Shown: one piece after another, positions 5,516 to 12,133 of the stretch
Layout: each line of letters starts with the position of its first letter
Numbering within the stretch: the first letter of the stretch is position 1
Assembly (NCBI GenBank): GCA_947084925.1
Contig: CAMTUJ010000043.1
Span: 1 to 19,563 of the forward strand
Source: JAGPUQ01 sp947084925
Lineage (GTDB): Bacteria; Pseudomonadota; Gammaproteobacteria; Pseudomonadales; Porticoccaceae
Reading direction: 5' to 3'
DNA: 19,563 nt
Made by a program: the position numbers and the translations under genes
Notes under the pieces: model-generated
What the model saw: the letters and a program-made list of their open reading frames with translations, nothing else
Database searches by the model: none
Told to the model about the DNA's origin: nothing

Positions 5516-6214
5516 GTGCCCGAATTCCGGGAATCGCGCCGGCTCAACCGCGCGGTGCGGTGGCTCGATATCGATGTGGGTCATGGCGTAATGCTGACCT
5601 ACACACCCCTCGGCAGCCGCTCGAACCGGATATTGAAGCGCGCGGCAGACCTGGTGCTCGCGAGCGTCATCGGGTTGCTGATCCTGCCGCTGTGCGTCGC
5701 GATCGCGCTCGCCGTGCGCTGCACGTCACCGGGGCCTGTGCTGTTCCGGCAGAGCCGCCACGGCGAGGGCGGCCGCGCTTTCGATGTGTACAAATTCCGC
5801 ACCATGTACGTCGATCAACCGGAGCCCGACAAAGTCCACCAGGCGTGCCGGGACGATCCGCGCGTCACGCCCGTCGGGCGCTTCCTGCGCCGCACCAGCC
5901 TCGACGAGCTGCCGCAGTTTTTCAACGTGTTGCAAGGGCGCATGTCGATCGTCGGTCCGCGCCCCCACGCGCTCGTCCACAACGAATACTACAAATCCCG
6001 GGTGGAGTCCTACATGTGGCGGCATCGCGTCAAGCCCGGCATCACCGGGTGGGCCCAGGTGAACGGCTACCGGGGCGAAACCGACACGCTGGAGAAAATG
6101 GAAAAGCGGGTGGAGCACGATCTCTGGTACATCGACAACTGGAGCCTGTGGCTCGACCTCAAGATCATCGCCCTGACCGTCAAGTGCGTCGTCGTCGACT
6201 ACAACGCCTATTGA
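5516..6214 (+). CDS. Undecaprenyl-phosphate sugar phosphotransferase, catalytic core only
   Basis: Bacterial sugar transferase domain that moves a sugar-1-phosphate onto undecaprenyl phosphate to start polysaccharide or glycan assembly at the inner membrane. Visible: KRAADLVLASVIG leading into the hydrophobic re-entrant helix LLILPLCVAIALAV, SPGPVLFRQSRHGEGG, FDVYKFRTM, RTSLDELPQFFNVLQG with the catalytic Asp-Glu pair, MSIVGPRP, KPGITGWAQVNGYRG and DLWYIDNWSLWLDLKII. The coordinates take GTG 5516; ATG 5591 (MLTYTPLGSRSNRIL) is the likelier functional start because it begins just before the core. Full-length relatives have about 460 residues; only the C-terminal half is left, equal in size to free-standing PglC-type enzymes, so activity is possible. 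It probably belonged with the GT2 and GT4 genes upstream. No strong Shine-Dalgarno is visible for either start. Confidence 0.85.
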   Translation: MPEFRESRRLNRAVRWLDIDVGHGVMLTYTPLGSRSNRILKRAADLVLASVIGLLILPLCVAIALAVRCTSPGPVLFRQSRHGEGGRAFDVYKFRTMYVDQPEPDKVHQACRDDPRVTPVGRFLRRTSLDELPQFFNVLQGRMSIVGPRPHALVHNEYYKSRVESYMWRHRVKPGITGWAQVNGYRGETDTLEKMEKRVEHDLWYIDNWSLWLDLKIIALTVKCVVVDYNAY

Positions 6215-6254
6215 CGCCCGCGCCCGTCGCAGGTGCGACGCCAAAGAAACGCGG

Positions 6255-6272
6255 GGCGGGCCAAAGCCCGTC
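6255..6272 (+). terminator. Weak hairpin between convergent genes
   Basis: GGCGGGC-CAAA-GCCCGTC forms a 7-pair stem with one G-T pair, 41 bases past the sugar transferase stop. There is no T tract, so at best an inefficient or factor-assisted terminator. Confidence 0.28.
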
Positions 6273-6556
6273 CTGAGCCAGGTGGGCGGGGCTTGCCCGA
6301 CTGTCCAGGCGAGCTGGTAATACCTCCGAACCACATTGCTTTTTTTCCGCGTGCTGACCACCGCCCGCACCGTGCGGATTCCGAGAGCAAGGCACGCGGC
6401 CCGACAAGTGCCCTGATTGCCGCCGGGCCCGGGCACCGTCATGGCGCCCCTCCCCCTGTCACGGCGGCCCGCCTCCGCGCATGGCTTTTTCTCGCCGCAA
6501 TTTCCAATGGCACGATTTGATTCGCAACGGTCGCCCTGTTCGAGAATTTCAACAGG
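6273..6556. other. Intergenic stretch, nothing recognised
   Basis: Lies between two convergent genes. Contains a run of eight T (about 6340-6347) and no coding frame with recognisable protein or RNA gene. I see no function here. Confidence 0.5.
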
Positions 6557-7300
6557 TCAGGCGGAGTGCGTGAAAATCGACGCCAGCTCCGCGGGGCCGA
6601 GGATTTTGTATTGGCCCGCGTCGAGATCACCCAGCGCCAGCCCGCCGGTCTGAAACCGGTGGAGCGCGGTGACCCGGTTGCCCAGCGCCGCAAACATGCG
6701 CCGGATCTGGTGGTAGCGCCCTTCGGTCAGGATCATCACGCCGCCGCGATCGCTATCGGCACGCCAGATGGCGGGTCGCAAGGGCTTGTCATCGCCTTCC
6801 AGCAGAAATGTACCCGTCGAGAACCGTGCGGCTTCGTCCCCGCGCAAGGGATCGCTCAGTTCGACGCGGTAGTGCTTGGGCGCATGGGTGCGCGGATGGA
6901 TGATGCGGTGCAGAAGCTCGCCGTCATCGGTCAGCAGAAGCTGGCCGGTGCTGTCCTTGTCGAGGCGCCCGATGGTGGAGAGGATGGGTTTGCGGCCGCG
7001 CCAGCGGTAGGGCAGCAGATCGTAAACCAGGCTGCCCGCTTCCCTGCGCGAACAGGTATGGCCCGCCGGCTTGTTGAGCATGATGGTCAGGGGCGCCGGC
7101 GGATCGATGGCTTCCCCGTTCAGCGTCAACGCGCCCGCACGCACCAGATCCAGCGGGATGGTCTGGTCGGCGTTGCGGATCGGGTCGCCGTTGAGGCTGA
7201 TTGCGCCGGCACGGCACGCGGCGGCGATTTCCTTGCGGCTCCCGTAGCCCAGATTGGAAAGCAGGCGGTCAAGCCGCAGGGATGCGGGAGGTCTGGACAT
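6557..7300 (-). CDS. rsuA: 16S rRNA pseudouridine synthase, RsuA family
   Basis: A 247-residue enzyme that isomerises a uridine to pseudouridine in 16S rRNA (U516 in E. coli). The N-terminal S4 RNA-binding domain is seen as LRLDRLLSNLGYGSRKEI, AAACRAGAISLNG. The catalytic domain has IMLNKPAGHTCSR, then GRLDKDSTGQLLLTDDG (111-127) with the catalytic Asp114, HPRTHAPKHYRVEL, and the closing motif LTEGRYHQIRRMFAALGNRVTALHR. Length and domain order are normal for RsuA. The start ATG 7300 fits the family N-terminus. Stands alone on the minus strand, 72 bases downstream of the small acetyltransferase gene, with which it might be cotranscribed. Confidence 0.93.
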   Translation of the reverse strand: MSRPPASLRLDRLLSNLGYGSRKEIAAACRAGAISLNGDPIRNADQTIPLDLVRAGALTLNGEAIDPPAPLTIMLNKPAGHTCSRREAGSLVYDLLPYRWRGRKPILSTIGRLDKDSTGQLLLTDDGELLHRIIHPRTHAPKHYRVELSDPLRGDEAARFSTGTFLLEGDDKPLRPAIWRADSDRGGVMILTEGRYHQIRRMFAALGNRVTALHRFQTGGLALGDLDAGQYKILGPAELASIFTHSA

Positions 7301-7372
7301 ATTCAGTGCGCTGTCGCGGAGTGGTAATGATTTTTGGCGGGCAATGACGGCCCGATGCCGGGCCGCGCTGAC

Positions 7373-7663
7373 TCAGGCGCGCAAAAACCGCTGCACGTAC
7401 CAGCAGCTCGCCTCGATCCGCAAACCTTCCTGACGCGCCCAGGCCAGCCCCGCGCGCACCAGCGCTTCGGCGACGCCCTGGCCGCGCAGGCTCTCGGGGA
7501 CATGGGTGTGATGAAAGTTGATCCCGCGATCGGCGAGCAACCGGTAATCCAGCACCGCCTCGTCGCCGCCCTGGCTGGATACGAAGCAATGTCGCTCGGG
7601 GTGATGCGTGACGGTGTGAGCGCGCGCGGCTGAAGCGCCAGTGGATGTCCGGGAACTGCTCAT
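7373..7663 (-). CDS. Small YjdJ-type GNAT acetyltransferase
   Basis: A 96-residue minimal GNAT-fold protein. VTHHPERHCFVSSQGGDEAVLDYRLL gives the first strands, INFHHTHVPESLRGQGVAEALVRAGLAWA carries the acetyl-CoA loop (R-G-Q-G-V-A) and helix, and LRIEASCWYVQRFL is the characteristic C-terminal SCWYVxxFL of this family. ATG 7663 was chosen because AGAGG is placed 6 bases upstream and the extra residues of the ATG at 7726 (MTPLSSLRILHADLH) do not look like the family. Substrate unknown; relatives are small stand-alone proteins of about 90-100 residues. Lies just upstream of rsuA on the same strand. Confidence 0.88.
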   Translation of the reverse strand: MSSSRTSTGASAARAHTVTHHPERHCFVSSQGGDEAVLDYRLLADRGINFHHTHVPESLRGQGVAEALVRAGLAWARQEGLRIEASCWYVQRFLRA

Positions 7664-7722
7664 GACGGCCTCTTTGTCAGAGTGAAGGTCAGCGTGAAGG
7701 ATTCGCAGGGATGAAAGCGGCG

Positions 7723-7842
7723 TCATGATAACGCGGCGAGACGTGCCATCGCCCGGCCGTGGGCCGAGGCGATTCTCATTGGCCGGTTCGTGGAGTGCAC
7801 TCCGAGATATGGGACAGACAACATGACGGCTGCGCTGTTCAT
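7723..7842 (-). CDS. Possible 39-residue small protein upstream of the acetyltransferase
   Basis: ATG 7842 is preceded by a strong Shine-Dalgarno, GAGGAG with a 4-base spacer, and the frame (MNSAAVMLSVPYLGVHSTNR, then PMRIASAHGRAMARLAALS) ends in ATGA overlapping an in-frame upstream ATG of the acetyltransferase gene. Third codon positions are mostly G or C. I do not recognise the protein. It could be a leader peptide or a chance frame at the edge of the repeat-rich region. Confidence 0.3.
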   Translation of the reverse strand: MNSAAVMLSVPYLGVHSTNRPMRIASAHGRAMARLAALS

Positions 7843-7890
7843 GTTGCTCCTCGCCTGGATGATATTGTCAGGTGGGGACTTGAGGACACG

Positions 7891-7916
7891 CTGAGCAACC
7901 GTCATGCCCGCGGAGG
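7891..7916 (+). repeat. Direct repeat, left copy, flanking a 206-bp element
   Basis: 26 bases identical to 8123-8148, beginning CTGAGCAACCGTCATG and ending GCGGAGG. It is the left end of the REP-like family. Only the right copy continues into the full element. Confidence 0.8.
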
Positions 7917-8122
7917 AGGCTGTGTGAAAACCCAACAGACGACGCAAATGTTGGAAACACTCATCGCAGGGTGGGCAAAGGCCGATAGGTCGTGCCCACG
8001 CGGGGGATCTCCATGCGTAGGGCGGATAAGCGCCAGCGCATCCGCCGTGATCGCGGCTCCGCGCTTGCCGCCGGGCGCGTGGTTTTTCGGTGGGTGCGCT
8101 GCGCTTACCCACCCTACCATGC
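7917..8122 (+). repeat. 206-bp interspersed element, copy 1
   Basis: Runs from GGCTGTGTGAAAACCC to GCGCTTACCCACCCTACC. The reverse complement of 16531-16738 matches along its length, including GGCCGATAGG, CGTAGGGCGGATAAGCG, the CGCATCCGCCGTGATCGC block and TTTTTCGGTGGGTGCG. Internal inverted blocks (CGTAGGGCGGAT..., GTGGGTGCGCTGCGC...) suggest folded RNA or a MITE-like element. It carries no gene; the short frame reading VGKRSAPT is a known translation artefact of this repeat type. Confidence 0.78.
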
Positions 8123-8251
8123 CTGAGCAACCGTCATGCCCGCGGAGGCGGGCATCAAGAAGACTCTGATATTCCTGGGTTCCCGGCCCCGCCCCCGCGA
8201 GGGCAAGCTCTGCGCGGGAACGACGATTACGTGGTTATTCGGAGCATCCTT
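8123..8251 (+). repeat. Complete REP-like element
   Basis: Starts with the 26-base repeat and contains two palindromes: GCCCGC-GGAG-GCGGGC (8138-8153) and CCCGCG...CGCGGG (about 8194-8218). GTCATGCCCGCG at the left and CGCGGGAACGACG at the right are also inverted against each other. It ends near GGAGCATCCTT. Such paired palindromes are typical of intergenic REP/BIME elements in proteobacteria. A second, split copy is at 3514-3534 plus 3861-3915. Confidence 0.7.
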
Positions 8252-8619
8252 AAACCTGTCTTTTGTCGTGCGTATCCGGATTGATGTGGGTCAAGCGCGT
8301 CTGGTAATGGATGAAGTCCCGCGCGGCTCACCCGGGTTATGCTCCCCACCGAGGCTGAATTTGCAGGTTGAATTGACGTTTGGCCGTGAATCACTTTTCG
8401 GGATATGCAATGGGTATATGGGTCACCATCGAATGCTCCGGGGAGTGGTTTGTGTCACAAATCGGGAGTAAAAAAGAATGCGCCCGGTGCCGTAGCGAGG
8501 GCCATGGTCAGGCGCGTTGCGAGGAGGTCCGCAAACCGTTTTAGGTCTGGCTCGGGCGTGCGTTCCGAACATTTCGTTTTCTTTCTTTGACATCATTCAG
8601 GGAGGTGACAGCCAGCCAG
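8252..8619. other. Intergenic leader region, nothing recognised
   Basis: Lies between the REP-like element and the palindromes ahead of the secreted protein. Mixed composition, with T-rich TTTCGTTTTCTTTCTTTGACATC near 8570-8594; TTGACA (8587-8592) is a perfect -35 but no fitting -10 follows at 16-18 bases. No gene or RNA was recognised. Confidence 0.4.
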
Positions 8620-8685
8620 GTCGTGCCACGACGCAAATAAAAGCCGTGCAACGACACAACTTAAAGCGTTCAGTGGAAATTCCAC
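8620..8685 (+). promoter_or_regulatory. Two perfect 13-bp palindromes upstream of the secreted protein gene
   Basis: GTCGTG-C-CACGAC (8620-8632) and GTGGAA-A-TTCCAC (8673-8685) are perfect inverted repeats whose starts are 53 bases apart, close to five helical turns. They lie 56-121 bases before the ATG. They differ in sequence, so would bind different proteins if used. Function is not shown. Confidence 0.3.
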
Positions 8686-8740
8686 CAGGCAAGTCAGGCA
8701 AAAATCGATCCAATTCTGATTTCAAAACGGAGTTTGAGCC

Positions 8741-10012
8741 ATGAACAAGAAATCATTGCGAATAGCAACTCTGCTGCTGGGTGCCTGTCTGGGCACCGGC
8801 GCGCAACTCGGCCAGGCCATTCCGGCGCCGGATGGCAATTCGGTGCTGATTCTGGATACCACGGTAACCGGCGGCGCGGCGAGTGTGGAAGCGCTGCAGG
8901 CCACTCTGCTCGGGCTGACACCCGTGGTGGTGGATGCCGCTACCTGGGCCGCCACTACGGGCCCTGAGTTTGCGAGCTACCAGGCGTTGATTCTGGGCGA
9001 TCCCAACTGCGGTACGAATCCTGTGGCGATGGCCGCCGCCGAGGCGAACCGGGCTGTTTGGTCACCGGTGGTCAGCGGCGGTAACATCATCGTGATCGGC
9101 ACCGATCCCGTGTTCCACAGTTACCTTTCCGGAGCGGTGACCCTGATCAATCAGGGCATCAATTACGCCGCCGCCGCGGCGACTACGGGCGCCTATATCG
9201 GCCTGAGCTGTTATTACTACAATGCGACTGCCGGCACCCCGGTGCCGGTGCTTGATAACCTCGGGGCACTGACCGTGGTGGGTCAGGGTGGTTGTCCGGC
9301 TGCGTCGCATATCATCGCGGTGCATCCGGCGCTCGCGGGCCTGACCGACGCCGACCTCTCCAACTGGGGTTGCTCGGCCCATGAGGGCTTCGACAGTTGG
9401 CCGGTGGACTTCCTGCCGCTGGTCATCTCGACGAATATTCCCTCGTCCTATGTGGCCCCGGACGGATCCACGGGGGCGCCGTACATCATGGCGCGGGGTC
9501 CTGATCTGTCACCGATCCTGTGCGGCAACGGCGTGCTCAATGCCCCCGAGCAGTGTGATGACGGCAATACCAGCAATGGCGACGGTTGCAGCGCGCAGTG
9601 CACCCTGGAGGCAGACGTCAACGATCCGCCGGTGTGTTCAGGCGCTTCCGCCGATGTCATGCAGCTCTGGCCGCCGAACCACAAGCTCGCCAATGTGGGC
9701 ATTGTCGGGGTGACGGATCCCGATGGCGACGCCGTCACCATTGCGATCACCACAGTTACTCAGGACGAAGTGGTGAAAGTGAACAAGGGTGACAAATCGC
9801 CCGACGCGAAACTCAACCCCGACAGCACCGTGGCGATCCGCTCCGAGCGCGACGCCCGCGGCGATGGCCGTGTCTATCGCATCGGCTTCACCGCCAGCGA
9901 TGGTGCCCTCTCTTGCTCCGGCACGGTGCGCACCTGTGTGCCCCACGACCAGGGCCAGGGCAATGATTGTGTCGACACCGCGCCTCCGTCGTACAACTCG
10001 CTGCTTCCCTGA
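8741..10012 (+). CDS. Secreted protein with DUF4215 Cys-rich repeat
   Basis: A 423-residue exported protein. Residues 1-26 form a Sec signal peptide (NKK, LRIATLLLGACLGTG, cleavage probably after GQA). Residues 33-240 look like an alpha/beta, possibly flavodoxin-like or amidotransferase-like fold (SVLILDTTVTGG, YQALILGDPNCG, GGNIIVIGTDP, HIIAVHPALAGL). Residues 261-287 are one Myxococcus-type Cys-rich repeat (DUF4215): CGNGVLNAPEQCDDGN, TSNGDGCSAQC with four Cys. From 309, LWPPNHK and GVTDPDGDAVTIAITTVTQDE form an immunoglobulin-like domain common in large secreted proteins. Twelve or so further Cys suggest disulfides outside the cytoplasm. ATG 8741 has CGGAG 11 bases upstream. Monocistronic with a long leader and a hairpin after it. 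Biochemical role unknown; no catalytic site recognised. No sorting tail is seen. Confidence 0.8.
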   Translation: MNKKSLRIATLLLGACLGTGAQLGQAIPAPDGNSVLILDTTVTGGAASVEALQATLLGLTPVVVDAATWAATTGPEFASYQALILGDPNCGTNPVAMAAAEANRAVWSPVVSGGNIIVIGTDPVFHSYLSGAVTLINQGINYAAAAATTGAYIGLSCYYYNATAGTPVPVLDNLGALTVVGQGGCPAASHIIAVHPALAGLTDADLSNWGCSAHEGFDSWPVDFLPLVISTNIPSSYVAPDGSTGAPYIMARGPDLSPILCGNGVLNAPEQCDDGNTSNGDGCSAQCTLEADVNDPPVCSGASADVMQLWPPNHKLANVGIVGVTDPDGDAVTIAITTVTQDEVVKVNKGDKSPDAKLNPDSTVAIRSERDARGDGRVYRIGFTASDGALSCSGTVRTCVPHDQGQGNDCVDTAPPSYNSLLP

Positions 10013-10084
10013 TGCGGGTGCTCGACTGGCAATGGCAGGTGGCCACTATCGGTTGATACAGGCCGCCTGGTAACAAAGATCGGC

Positions 10085-10114
10085 AAAGGGTCCATGCGCG
10101 AGCATGGGCCCTTT
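10085..10114. terminator. Bidirectional hairpin terminator
   Basis: AAAGGGTCCATGC-GCGA-GCATGGGCCCTTT is a 13-pair stem with one G-T pair and a GNRA tetraloop. It lies between the convergent secreted-protein gene and the GNAT gene. The A and T ends of the stem serve both strands, though the T tract is short. Confidence 0.7.
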
Positions 10115-10253
10115 GTCGTTGGGGGCTTTCAACAGGACTGTTGCCGTTTTTTGGGTGGTGTTGCCAGACGTCATTCAGGCGTTGCGGTTTGTTTCCCGGC
10201 GGGCCGCGAACCGGCGGCTGATCGGCAGCGCCCGGGTTGGATACGCCGGACGC

Positions 10254-10778
10254 TCAGTTTTTCCCATCCCGCAACAAAATCACCGTGCGCGGATCGGTTT
10301 GGCTGGGCGCGAGGTGAAAGCCCAGATCCCGCGCCAGGTTGCGCATGCGGTGGTTTTCGTAGAGCACATCGGCGGATAGCTGGCTGATGCCCGCCTGATC
10401 GGCAAGCACGAGCAAGCGGCGCAGCAGTTCGGTGCCCAGGCCTTTGCCCTGCCAGGCGTCGGCGATGGCGATGCCCAGATCCGCCGCGACCTCGTTGGTG
10501 GGGCGCGCATAACGGGCCACGCCGATCTGGCGCTCGTTCGCGCCTTCGGTGATGCACGCGACCAGCGCCATCTGATCCGGATAATCCAGGTTGATGAAGC
10601 GTTCGGTCATCTCCGGTGTCAGCTCGGGCAACGAGTTGTGAAAGCGAAAATAACGCGAGTCCGGCGCGAGATCGCGCACGAAGGCTTCCTCGATGGCGCG
10701 GTCCTCGGGCTGCAGGGTGCGGATGGTGATGGGTACGCCACCGATCCGGATTTGCTCGCGGTAGGAGGGCGGTTTCAT
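10254..10778 (-). CDS. GNAT-family N-acetyltransferase
   Basis: A 174-residue acetyl-CoA-dependent acetyltransferase. VPITIRTLQPEDRAIEEAFVRDL is the usual opening strand and helix, SRYFRFHNSLPELTPEM a linker, and GIAIADAWQGKGLGTELLRRLL carries the Q-G-K-G-L-G pyrophosphate-binding loop. VLYENHRMRNLARDLGFHL is the closing N-x-x-M...LGF motif. The pattern is like the acetyltransferase domain that regulates acyl-CoA synthetases (Pat family) but without their synthetase-like part. ATG 10778 overlaps the stop of the upstream amidotransferase gene (ATGA), so the two are translationally coupled and the last of a three-gene operon. Substrate unknown. Confidence 0.88.
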   Translation of the reverse strand: MKPPSYREQIRIGGVPITIRTLQPEDRAIEEAFVRDLAPDSRYFRFHNSLPELTPEMTERFINLDYPDQMALVACITEGANERQIGVARYARPTNEVAADLGIAIADAWQGKGLGTELLRRLLVLADQAGISQLSADVLYENHRMRNLARDLGFHLAPSQTDPRTVILLRDGKN

Positions 10779-11569
10779 GGCGCGGCCCGCGCGTGTTGCA
10801 TCGTTGCGACCGCTTGGCCCGCGCGAAACACACGAAACTCGCCGGGCTGAAAAGGTTGCCAGATCTCGTCGCGGGTCAGCGGCGCGGTGGCGACGACACT
10901 CACGACATCGCCCGGCCCCGCGTGCTGGGCGAAATCGATTTCCATGTCCGCGTCGATCAGGGTGGCGCGGCCGAAGGGCGCGCGCCGGGTGAGCCAGCAC
11001 AGGCGGGTGCTGCAGTGGGCATAGAACGCGCTCGAATCCGACAGCAGCAGGTTGAATACGCCGAGCGACGCCAGATCGGCGCAGAGTTCGGCCAGCAGTT
11101 GCCACAGCGCGCGCGGCTGACGCGGTCGCGTCGGGAAGGCGGTGCGCACCTGATCGAGCAGCCAGCAGAAGGCGTGTTCGCTGTCGGTGGCGCCCACCGG
11201 CTGGTAGCGATCGAGCCTGCGCTTTTTGATGCCGCGCAGTTGTCCGTTGTGGGCGAAGGACCAGGTCTGCCCCCAGAGTTCGCGGGCGAACGGGTGGGTG
11301 TTTTCGAGACAGACGCGGCCGCGGTTGGCCTTGCGGATGTGGGACAGCACGATTTCGCTCTTGATCGAATAATGCTGAATGAAGCGGGCGATCTCGGATT
11401 CCGCGCTGGCGTCGGGATCGTGAAAGGCGCGGTAGCCGCGCCCCTCGTAGAACCCGATGCCCCAGCCGTCGCCGTGGGGGCCGGTGGCGCCGCCGCGGCG
11501 CATCAGGCCGGCAAAGCTGAAGCAGATGTCGGTGGGCACATTGGCGCTCATGCCCAGCAATTCGCACAT
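10775..11569 (-). CDS. yafJ: Class II glutamine amidotransferase, YafJ-like
   Basis: A 264-residue Ntn-type amidotransferase domain. It starts MCELLGMSANVP; removing Met exposes Cys2 as the N-terminal nucleophile that releases ammonia from glutamine. GGATGPHGDGWGIGFYEG, IVLSHIRKANRG, NTHPFARELWGQTWSFAHNG and ATDSEHAFCWLL are the conserved glutamine-binding and oxyanion motifs. There is no synthase domain, as in E. coli YafJ, whose partner is unknown. ATG 11569 was chosen because Cys must be residue 2; the longer frame to 11725 cannot be right. It lies 17 bases after a rhodanese gene and overlaps a GNAT gene, a compact operon hinting at a shared sulfur or nitrogen modification role that is not known. 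Confidence 0.92.
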   Translation of the reverse strand: MCELLGMSANVPTDICFSFAGLMRRGGATGPHGDGWGIGFYEGRGYRAFHDPDASAESEIARFIQHYSIKSEIVLSHIRKANRGRVCLENTHPFARELWGQTWSFAHNGQLRGIKKRRLDRYQPVGATDSEHAFCWLLDQVRTAFPTRPRQPRALWQLLAELCADLASLGVFNLLLSDSSAFYAHCSTRLCWLTRRAPFGRATLIDADMEIDFAQHAGPGDVVSVVATAPLTRDEIWQPFQPGEFRVFRAGQAVATMQHARAAP

Positions 11570-11586
11570 GGGAAATTCCCGGGGGG

Positions 11587-11979
11587 TTATTTTTTCTCGA
11601 CCGGCTCCACGGGCAGTCCCGCCTGGGTCCAGGCTTCGAAACCGCCGCCGATATGGCATACCGGATCGAGTCCCATGCTTTTCACGGTCTGGGTGGCGAG
11701 GGCGGAGCGGTGACCCTTGGCGCAATAGAACACGAAGCGCTTGCCCGACGAGAAGACGTCGCGGTGGTATTCGCTGTCGGGATCGACCCAGAATTCCAGC
11801 ATGCCGCGCGGCGCGTGAAAGGCACCGGGGATCTTGCCATCCCGGTTCAATTCGCGGATGTCGCGGAGATCGACGATCACGGTGTCCGGATCATCCAGCG
11901 CGGCTTTGGCCTGCTCCAGATTCAGGGTTTCGATTTCGCTCATGGCCTTGTCGACGAGCTGTTTGACGCTGGTTTTCAT
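11587..11979 (-). CDS. Single-domain rhodanese-like sulfurtransferase
   Basis: A 130-residue protein with one rhodanese domain that can carry sulfur as a persulfide. TVIVDLRDIRELNRDGKIPGAFHAPRGML is the N-terminal CH2A-like part, and FYCAKGHRSALAT holds the active-site loop with Cys86 (C-A-K-G-H-R). The end, HIGGGFEAWTQAGLPV, is the CH2B motif. ATG 11979 is preceded by a strong Shine-Dalgarno, GGAGGAAGCC. No signal peptide, so cytoplasmic. First gene of the minus-strand operon with the amidotransferase and GNAT genes; the gap to the next start is 17 bases. Its promoter lies in the 154-base gap it shares divergently with tas. Confidence 0.92.
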   Translation of the reverse strand: MKTSVKQLVDKAMSEIETLNLEQAKAALDDPDTVIVDLRDIRELNRDGKIPGAFHAPRGMLEFWVDPDSEYHRDVFSSGKRFVFYCAKGHRSALATQTVKSMGLDPVCHIGGGFEAWTQAGLPVEPVEKK

Positions 11980-12133
11980 GGCTTCCTCCGGTTGTTTGCA
12001 GAGGCGACCGCCTCGGCACTTTGGCTTCATGGTAACCCATGCATTGGCGCTGGCGGCAGGCGGGTTGGCACTGCGGTCATTCGGGTTGGCGGCCTGCTAG
12101 ACTGCAACCAAAATCATTCGGGAGATCTGCTTC

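Noticed and set aside
4387..5547. 386-residue minus-strand ORF
   Set aside because: Antisense to the HepT-like gene and crossing a rearrangement junction; no recognisable domain.
7723..8130. 135-residue minus-strand ORF and frames reading VGKRSAPTE
   Set aside because: Translation of an interspersed repeat; the same peptide arises from both copies (also 16540-16580).
7891..8148. CRISPR-like pair of 26-bp repeats
   Set aside because: Only two copies with a 206-bp interval that itself recurs elsewhere; no spacers and no cas genes.
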